Below, one piece after another: positions 57,446 through 64,000 of a DNA stretch of 64,000 nt. The position numbers and the translations under genes were made by a program. This DNA is from Lineolata rhizophorae (Eukaryota; Ascomycota; Dothideomycetes; Lineolatales; Lineolataceae): contig MU001684.1 of assembly GCA_010093515.1 (NCBI GenBank), positions 851,411 to 915,410 of the forward strand, in the 5' to 3' direction. Each line of letters starts with the position of its first letter. Position 1 is the first letter of the stretch. Below the pieces are notes generated by a model. That model was not told the DNA's origin, ran no database searches, and saw only the letters and a list, made by a program, of their open reading frames with translations.

Positions 57446-58291
57446 ACCGGCGGTGAAGACGGCCAAGGCCACGGCGGCGCCGGCGCCGGCGGCTGGAAGG
57501 ACGTGGTCGGGAAGCTCGGGGGCGGCGGCGCTGCCGCCGACACCGAAAGCGACGCCGCGCCTGCCGACGGCCAGCCTCGCAGCCGCCGCAACTCGTTCCG
57601 CGCGGCGGCGGCGGGCGGCGCACCGGCCGGCCCGCGCCGCCGCGAGACCCTCCTGCGCGACCGCGACCGCGACCGTGAACCGCGCTCCGGCTCGCACTCG
57701 CGCTCCAGCTCGCGCTCCAGCCTGGTCGCCGAACGCGGCGGCGGCGGCGGCGGACTCACCCCGGCGTCCTTCCTCGACCCGGCCCGCGAACAGCAGCAGC
57801 AGCAGCAGCAGCGCCGCGAGCGCAGGTGGAGCTCGAGCACGACGGGGAGCGCGACGGGGAGCGCGGCCGCGAGCGGGAGTGGAGTTGGCGCGGGCGCGGG
57901 CGCAGGTTCGGGCGCGGAGCAGCACTCGCGGCGCCGCCGCAAGCCGGCGAGCCGCGTCGGGACCGCGGGGCCCGCGGGAGCGCCGGGAGGCGAGTATCCG
58001 GCCCGGTTGACGCCGACGTCGGCCGAGGCCGAGGCCGGGCCCGAGCACGCGGCCGGGAGCGGCGAGCGGCCGGGCACGGCGGCGTCGTCGTCGTCGGGGG
58101 CGACGGGCGGCGCCCCGCCGGGGCTGGGCAAGAGGGCGAGCACGCTGAGTAGTTCGGGTTCGGCGGGGAGCGCGAGTGGGTTCAGCGGGGATGATGGGGA
58201 GGGGGGGGGGGAGGGGAGGGGAGGGGAGGGGAGGAGAGGGGTGAGATATCGGCGTGTGAAATGGGGAAGAGAAGGGCAGGTTTTGGCCTGA
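56336..58291 (+). CDS. spo7: Spo7-like regulatory subunit of the Nem1-Spo7 phosphatase
   Basis: ER/nuclear-envelope protein; with Nem1 it dephosphorylates the lipin Pah1 and so controls triacylglycerol synthesis and nuclear membrane growth. Single exon, 651 aa. After a Pro/Ser-rich leader comes the Spo7 core: YLNLLILEASLRTQYLTLRA, membrane spans at about 91-107 and 131-147 (TLLCAWIAYFGWAQYL; VALLAGLLTALLFW), WLAVTNRGLRGINCK and a further hydrophobic stretch near 186-199, ending with FSPDFRENWELYRAAYWDKE. Residues beyond about 350 form a long low-complexity tail rich in Gly, Ala, Ser and Arg, absent from the 259-aa yeast protein. The final G-rich stretch (58200-58240) encodes Gly/Glu/Arg repeats and is slippage-prone. 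Confidence 0.88.
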
Positions 58292-59069
58292 TGGATGCTT
58301 CATGTTTGCTTGGCGTAGATGGGTGGCTTCACTAGGTAGGCCTGTACCATTTACCTTATTTTTTTTTATTGTTCATGCCTCATGTCATGTCACTTCCCGC
58401 ATACATGTCACGCCCGCCCCGTCAGCTCGTTGCTCGGGTGCCGTGGTGAACGTCTTCTACGAACGTCCAGGGTAAAATGCTCGTGTTGATATTCGTCACT
58501 AAGAGTATTCCCATGCGCGAACAAAAACAGGATGTAAAGGTTAGGTATGCATTTCGAGGGAGGTACAATGATCGTCAGTAGTTGCAGTTGACGCATTTCC
58601 ACCGTTCTAGTTTCCCGCCCAGGACCGCTCTGTATCAGGTGCTCCCAAAACCAAACAGCTTCAAAGACAGAATCGTCAACGCCTCATACGTCCTTCCCCT
58701 AAAGAAATATAACATAGGGTATTCAGGTGCAGAGAAAATCAGGAGATTAGAACCATGGGCCAAACAAGTGGGAGAGTATGTTGAGTGTACCCTAGACAAG
58801 TAGTCAGGTATGTGGTAGCCATGCAAGGATGTCGTCGATGTGTAAAAGTTGCGAGCTGGAAGGAAGTTCTTCTGAATGGGTGAGTTGAATCATTCCGCCG
58901 TAGGTGTCTTGCCATTTAACCCCCCCATCTTCCGTTCCCGCATCCTTCCCTCGAAGCTTTTTCTGCCCAATCTAACTCATCGTCTCGTGCTTTCGTACTT
59001 AGGACGTTTCACACCAAAGCGCGCGTCGTCAAAGGCCCTCCGCTCTGTTATCTGAAGCGTCGAGCGCAC
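58292..59069. other. Convergent intergenic region
   Basis: About 0.78 kb between the 3' ends of spo7 (+) and the membrane-protein gene (-). Mixed composition, no gene recognised. Confidence 0.55.
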
Positions 59070-60566
59070 TCAATACGCCTTCCCAATACTCGTCCCGCTG
59101 TTCTCCCGCTCCACACGGCCCTCGTCCCCATTCCCATCTTTGCCCTCCTCCAACGGCCAACCCCCGCCCCTTGTCTCAATCCTGCTGAACCCGTCCGTCC
59201 GTCCACCGGCGCCCTCATGCTCCATGACGGCCCTCCTCACCTTCTTGCTCAGCTTGCGCCCCGCCGAGAAGCCATGGTGACTGGGGTCCCGCGCTAGCGC
59301 CTCCGCCACCAGCTCCTGCGACTTGCGCGACGCGCGCTGCATCATGCGGGTGCCGCTGCGCGTGAGGTCTCTCGCCGCGGCGCCAATGCTGTTGCTGTTG
59401 CTGTGGGGGTTGCCATCCCCGCCACCGTCCCCGATGTGCATCCAACCGCCATGGTTGTGGCGGTGGTGCTGCGCCGCGCGGTGCGCGCCTAGCTGCATGC
59501 GCTCTAGCGCCTTGGGCCGCGCCAGGTTGTGCCGGTAGACTGGATGCGGGAACGCGTCGTCGCGGTTGTGGTCGCGCCCGTGCTGACCCTCGCCCTTGCC
59601 CGCCTGTTGCGTCTGCTGCTGTTCTCCGTGCTGCGTGCGTATCGAACGCCAGAGGAACGCCTGGGGCGGGGGCGGCACCGTCGCGCTGAGCGGCTGCGTC
59701 AGGTGCGCCGCCGTGGCGAAGGGCGTTGGCGTCGGCGACTTTGGCGGCGACACCTCGGCGACGATGGTGCCTTGGGCTTGCGACGGCTGCTGTGGCTCGC
59801 CGGCGACGGGCTGGCTGAGGAGTGACTGGTTCGGGAGGAGTTGCGCAGCGGAGTCGTCGTGGCCGTTGGGCGTAGGTGTCGAAGGGGGCCGCTCGAGCGT
59901 GGACGGCGGCTTGATGTCTTCGTTGCTGCTATCACCGACGACGACGACGGCACCGGCCTCAGACGTAGGAGGCGTTTTGTGCTCTCTACTGCACTTCTCG
60001 TCGACGACCACAACGGTGGCGGCGTCTTCGCAGTCCTTCTCGCTCCGCAGCATCTCCGAGCTGGTCGTACGGCCGAGGATCGGGAACGGAAAGAGGCCCC
60101 ACATGCAGCAGTTGCGACGGTTGTCCCGAAAGAAGAACAAGAAGTAGACCAAGAAGCCGAAGAAGCCGAGCAGGAACAGGATGCAGAGGACCAGCACGGC
60201 GACAAGCGTGGCGTTGGTGAGCGGGTTGTCCGCCGACGAGTCGGCCGAGTCCGAGGACAGGGACGTGCCGTGGTTGCCCAGCTCGGCCGGTCGAGGGAGA
60301 GTGTCGTCGGTGTTGACCTGCTCTGGGGGCGGCTCTTTGGGAACAGTGCCGTCGGGAAGGGTGACCATGACGCTGGGGGTGGGCGCGCCGGTGCCGCTCA
60401 GACTCGTGGCGTCGGCAGGCGGGATTCCTGCGGAGGCTGTTTGAACGGTTGTGCCCGACGAAGGAAAGACGCGCTCTCCCACCGAGGCGAGCAGGCTGCT
60501 GGTGGGAAGCAGGGTCGTGACTGTGGTACTGGGCGTGGTGCCGAGCACGAGCGGCGGTGGCGCCAT
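59070..60566 (-). CDS. Unassigned single-pass membrane protein with Ser/Thr-rich ectodomain
   Basis: Single exon, 498 aa from the ATG before APPPLVLGTT. Residues 1-115 are rich in Thr, Ser and Pro and look like a heavily O-glycosylated stalk; one strong membrane span follows at about 118-146 (TLVAVLVLCILFLLGFFGFL). The roughly 350-residue tail is charged, with a short Cys/aromatic patch after the membrane (NCCMWGLFPFPILG), a Pro-rich region, and a basic C-terminal part (SAGRKLSKKVRRAVMEHE). There is no evident cleavable signal peptide, so it may insert as a type III (reverse signal-anchor) protein. Wsc/Mid2-like sensors share this layout but no WSC Cys domain is present. Family not recognised. 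Confidence 0.65.
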   Translation of the reverse strand: MAPPPLVLGTTPSTTVTTLLPTSSLLASVGERVFPSSGTTVQTASAGIPPADATSLSGTGAPTPSVMVTLPDGTVPKEPPPEQVNTDDTLPRPAELGNHGTSLSSDSADSSADNPLTNATLVAVLVLCILFLLGFFGFLVYFLFFFRDNRRNCCMWGLFPFPILGRTTSSEMLRSEKDCEDAATVVVVDEKCSREHKTPPTSEAGAVVVVGDSSNEDIKPPSTLERPPSTPTPNGHDDSAAQLLPNQSLLSQPVAGEPQQPSQAQGTIVAEVSPPKSPTPTPFATAAHLTQPLSATVPPPPQAFLWRSIRTQHGEQQQTQQAGKGEGQHGRDHNRDDAFPHPVYRHNLARPKALERMQLGAHRAAQHHRHNHGGWMHIGDGGGDGNPHSNSNSIGAAARDLTRSGTRMMQRASRKSQELVAEALARDPSHHGFSAGRKLSKKVRRAVMEHEGAGGRTDGFSRIETRGGGWPLEEGKDGNGDEGRVERENSGTSIGKAY

Positions 60567-61741
60567 GACGTCGGGCGCTCTGTCAGAATTGGGGTTTGGG
60601 TGAAGTCGATTGTTCCGGAGAAGCCAGAAAGCCGGCGGGCGTTGTCGAAGGTCTGTTCGGATCCCCGGATGCCCGCCGAGGTGGACGTGTGGGCCTGGAA
60701 GGAAGCAAAGGAGCGTCGGGCGGGCTGCGAGCTGCCCGCGAGCTGCCCGCGAGCAAAGAAATGCGGTGCGGTTGATCAAGTTGTCCGGGGGCGAGACGAA
60801 GTCGACGGGGACGATGGCTGGGCTTTGTTTCAACAAAGACGTGTCGAGGACGAAGAGGAGAGATGGAGCGACGAAGAAGGCGAGGGCGGGCGAAGCGGCG
60901 CGTCGGACAATGGGCCGCTGGACAAAGAAGGCGCGATGGCCGGCGACGCCGAGGGGCCCGTTGCCGTCCTCCGGTGGCACCGCCCCGATCCGGCAACGGC
61001 GCGATGCCCGCCCGCGGCGCGCGCCCGCCGCGCACTCGCGCTTCCCCGAGCCGGCTGCGGCTCAAAACGCCCCTTCCCGGTGGTCAAGCGGGTCGTTTCC
61101 GCGAGTGGAAGATGCCTGCCGCCGAGGGAAGCCGAAGCCCGCGTCGGGCCGGTGTTCGCCGAATCGCGCTGGCCGCGTGCCTGTCGTGGGGCGAAGCGAA
61201 TATAAATTGCCCGATCGGGCTAGCTCGACGCCGCAGTACTAGGGTGGGCGACGATTGTGCATGTGTACATACATAGTCCGATACCCGACCGCTAGATACT
61301 CGGCCATCGGTCGCATTCAACAATTCTGGCCCCGCGGCTATTACTTACCAGTATCTATTTTAATGTTATACGATATCATAGGAGCAAGAAGGGTGGTAAT
61401 CGACTATTCTTAATGGGCCCAGCGATAAGCTACCGAGAAAGTGTGGATTGACTCTTGATCGATACTTGTTGGTATATCGTCGCCCACCCTGGTTGGATGC
61501 GCCCTCGGAGAATGCGACTTTTGAACGCAAATGCTCTTGCTGGAACCTTGCGCCGTTTGCCGTCCAATCCAAATCCAATGCGGCTGCCCAGACGCTAGCA
61601 GGAGCCGCCCCCCGCCACCCGAATTCTCACCGATTACAGTGCTCGTGAACTCGTCGCTCGACTCAACCGAGGAAGCGTGAAGCTGCCTTGCCACGACGTG
61701 AACGCGGACGCGTCGCAGCATCTGCCCGCTGCTACGCCACG
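60567..61741. other. Divergent intergenic region
   Basis: About 1.2 kb between the starts of the membrane-protein gene (-) and the CAX gene (+). GC-rich to 61200, then AT-richer. The minus-strand frame of the neighbour extends upstream to 60980 without a stop but its additional residues look non-coding. Confidence 0.5.
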
Positions 61742-63299
61742 ATGAGCCAAAACCATGGGGAAGCCGCCAACGGCCATTCTTCCCAATCGCCGTCCGAGTC
61801 TCACCCTTTGCTGCCGAGTTTCGTTCCTCAGAGGATTCACCCGGATGGCGAAAGCGGTAGAAGCGGCTTCCATCCCGTCCACTTTTTCAAGGTCCTCTGG
61901 CTGAGCTCGAGTCGAGCGTCAATGGCCGTGAACCTGCTCTGGCCGTTCGTTCCCGTAGCCATCGTGCTGCGCTACGCCGCCCCGCATCTCCCGCTCCTGG
62001 TGTTCGCCATGAGCTACATCGCCATGGTGCCCACGGCCAATCTGCTGGGCTTTGCCGGCCAGGAATTCGCCAGGAAGATGCCCAAGGTGTTCGGCATCCT
62101 CGTGGAGACGGCCTTTGGATCCATCATCGAAATCGTCCTGTTCCTTGTTCTGATTGTCCGCCACCAGGGCGGTGATGGTGCGGCCGAGCATGGCAATCTG
62201 ATCCCCGTCATCCAAGCGGCGATTCTAGGGTCGATACTCACCAATCTGCTCCTGTGCCTTGGTTTATGTTTCCTGGTAGGCGGCATTAGGCGGCAGGTCC
62301 AGACCTTTCACGCCGCTGTGAGTGAGGTTGGCACCGGCCTTTTACTGGTGGCCGGCTTTGGGCTGCTGATCCCGAGCGCTTTTTATTCCTCCTTGAAGGG
62401 TTCGGCAATCCCTCAATCAGACGGCCATGGGCATCGGAGCTTCACCCAGGAGAAGCTGCGGCACGACACTATCAAAATCAGTCAGGCTACCTCCATACTG
62501 CTGATGATCGCCTTCGTCATGTGAGAAATTCATGGCCCATTCTGGTTTCCGCTCCTAACGCTCTGCAGATACATTTGGTTCAACGCGCGGTCTCAGCACA
62601 GCATTTTCGACGACGTCCTCGAGAGGGATGAGCACCGGGACCTCGACCGCCATGAGGACCTGGCCAAGCCCAAGTTCACCTTCACTGAGTGCGTCATCGC
62701 GATTGTTGTCGCTCTGATTCTAGTCACGCTATTTGCTATATACCTCGTCGAACGAATCGAAGATGTTGTCGAATCGGGCGTGCCGGACCAATTTCTTGGT
62801 CTCATCCTTCTCCCCTTGGTCGAGAAGGCGGCGGAACATTTGACCGCGATTGACGAAGCATGGGACGCGCAAATGGTTGGCACGCACTGCTTGACCGGAA
62901 ATAGTTATCAGCTAACGTGATTAGAACTTCGCTCTCTACCACTGCCTTGGCCCCTCAATTCAGACTGCTTTGTTCAACGCCCCGTTGGTAGTTATCGTTG
63001 GCTGGGCACTTGGAAAGCCTATGGATCTCAACTTTGAGATCTTCATGATTGGCTTGCTCGTGCTCTCTATCCTCGTGGTCGGTAACTTCCTTCGTGACAA
63101 GCAAAGCAACTACTTGGAAGGATCTTTGCTAGTGGTGAGTTGTATTACCCAGGTGGACTGTAGGCTTCGCTAACCATAGACTAAGATTGTATACCTTATC
63201 ATGGCGGTCGCGACGTGGTTCTACCCGGACCCCGATGTCGCTACGACGAACAGTGTCGGCTTTGGTAGCGGCGTGGTGTTGGTACAGCACTTGAAGTAG
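61742..63299 (+). CDS. CAX-family cation/proton exchanger with atypical signature motifs
   Basis: Multi-pass transporter of the Ca2+/H+ antiporter (CAX/Vcx1) family, probably vacuolar. 471 aa; exons 61742-62520, 62569-62875, 62925-63134 and 63180-63299. The two halves each hold a hydrophobic repeat with a signature helix, separated by an acidic loop (FDDVLERDEHRDLDRHEDL). Canonical CAX proteins have GNA(V/A)E in both repeats. Here the first is FGSIIEIVL (Glu 130 kept, Asn replaced by Ser 127) and the second PLVEKAAEHL (Glu 349 kept, Gly-Asn replaced by Glu 345-Lys 346). The rest, for example LFNAPLVVIVGWALGKPMDL, is well preserved, so this looks like a functional paralogue of uncertain substrate. 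The start is the first ATG; the hydrophilic N-terminus resembles other fungal CAX proteins. Confidence 0.85.
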
Positions 63300-63913
63300 G
63301 TTGGAATTAAGCAACGTTGATAACTTTGTGCATGTTGAAGTGAACAAGCCGCGTGGTAGCTAGAGAGCTAACCCTTAGCCTAAGTAATTTTAGCTAAACT
63401 ACAATGATTTCCGATCGGTTGCGATGCGGAACAGAGCTGTGTTTAGTTAGGTCGTCCGATGTCGCTCTGGGCAGCGTAACTAACTTAGATCACGCGTCGA
63501 TCACGATGCAAGGTCGAGGTACAAATGAGGAGAAACTTGTTCTGTCAAAGCCTATAGGAGCAGATCCCATGTTTATAGGACTTACTCCCAATCACATGGC
63601 CTCTAGTTCCTTGGGAAAACCAGGTCCCTAGTAACTTTTTAGGCCACTTTAACTTAACTTTAGCCTTTGGGAGTTGCTCTCAGCTTGACTTAAGAAAACT
63701 TGATTCTCTAAAAATTCTGAGGGATAAGTTAATGTAACTAAATAATAGAAAACACTAGAACTATAAAAGATTCTAACAATCTAACTGTAACTATAACCGG
63801 CTAAGAATTAAAGGTGATACTACAGAGTACAGAGTTCTAATTTGATATATCGCTGAGGCATCGGAACTAGACCTGGTGGATTAGCTTATATTTTCTCTTC
63901 GTAACGTGGTCCA

Positions 63914-63947
63914 CCCCCTGGCTGCGTTGACCCCCTGGCTGCGTTGA
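63914..63947. repeat. Two tandem copies of a 17-bp unit
   Basis: The unit CCCCCTGGCTGCGTTGA occurs twice back to back without mismatch. It directly precedes the MluI-box palindrome. Confidence 0.9.
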
Positions 63948-63948
63948 C

Positions 63949-63964
63949 ACGCGTCATGACGCGT
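63949..63964. promoter_or_regulatory. Perfect 16-bp palindrome with two ACGCGT (MluI) boxes
   Basis: ACGCGTCATGACGCGT equals its own reverse complement. ACGCGT is the MCB element bound by MBF (Mbp1-Swi6). Whether it serves a gene beyond the window edge is not known. Confidence 0.4.
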
Positions 63965-64000
63965 CCGCTAGCTTTACACCTCAATTTCTTCACCACCAAT

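Larger units (their letters stand above)
63300..64000. other. Right-end intergenic DNA, AT-rich in part
   Basis: About 0.7 kb after the CAX gene. The stretch 63640-63900 is markedly AT-rich with many TA steps; the last 90 bases hold a 17-bp tandem duplication and a 16-bp palindrome (listed separately). No gene recognised before the window ends. Confidence 0.5.

Noticed and set aside
56063-58303. 746-codon open frame antisense to spo7
   Set aside because: Arg/Ala/Gly-rich mirror of a GC-rich gene; the sense strand carries recognisable Spo7 membrane spans and motifs.
60567-60980. Extension of the minus-strand membrane protein to 60980
   Set aside because: The additional residues have no ATG-supported conserved start and look like leader sequence; the ATG at 60566 precedes the Ser/Thr-rich stalk.
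1-64000. Secondary-metabolite cluster built from the P450, 4CL-like ligase, ThDP enzyme and Zn2Cys6 factor
   Set aside because: These genes are scattered over 40 kb among housekeeping genes, and no polyketide synthase, NRPS or terpene synthase is present.

Overview
The window looks like nuclear DNA of a filamentous ascomycete (Pezizomycotina, probably Sordariomycetes). Genes sit on both strands and are interrupted by short introns, mostly about 50-100 bases, with GT donors, CTAAC/CTGAC-like branch points and AG acceptors. The products are typical fungal proteins: AreB/ASD4, an Mbp1-type APSES factor, HET-C2-like glycolipid transfer protein, Spo71, Spo7, Yvc1 and Pep7. I see no prophage, CRISPR array, rRNA or convincing tRNA. 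I resolved 23 protein-coding genes, most to exon level.

Layout. 1-5.5 kb: GATA factor areB (+), then a convergent spacer with a 32-nt poly-C run and a five-unit interstitial telomeric repeat. 5.5-10.7 kb: a Zn2Cys6 regulator and a thiamine-diphosphate enzyme, both minus strand. 10.7-25 kb: a sparser minus-strand stretch with Spo71, the vacuolar TRP channel Yvc1, a cytochrome P450, a GNAT acetyltransferase and a LYR-motif protein. 25-36 kb: Mbp1 (+), the ER P5A ATPase Spf1 (-) and cytosolic glutaminyl-tRNA synthetase (+), the last two divergent from a 308-bp region. 36-45 kb: Imp2, a tartrate/D-malate dehydrogenase, HET-C2/GLTP, an unassigned methyltransferase-like protein, a pirin and a macro-domain protein. 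45-50 kb: an intact 4-coumarate-CoA-ligase-like enzyme in eight exons and the endosomal FYVE protein Pep7. 51-64 kb: two unassigned membrane proteins, an ABHD5/Cld1-type hydrolase, a large Spo7, and a CAX-family exchanger with altered signature motifs.

How genes relate. This is mainly a core chromosomal region, not a single cluster. Loose themes are ion handling (Yvc1, Spf1, CAX), membrane lipid control (GLTP, ABHD5/Cld1-like, Spo7, Spo71), and transcriptional control of nitrogen use and the cell cycle (AreB, Mbp1). The Zn2Cys6 factor next to the ThDP enzyme, and the P450 next to the GNAT, look like small accessory pairs.

Most notable points: (i) areB has a coding-looking N-terminal exon with no ATG anywhere in about 1 kb, which suggests non-AUG initiation; (ii) the CAX protein has lost the Asn of both cation-binding motifs; (iii) the yvc1 start region has an apparent one-base frame break; (iv) an interstitial telomeric repeat lies between convergent genes. 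All assignments come from reading the sequence; no database search was run.
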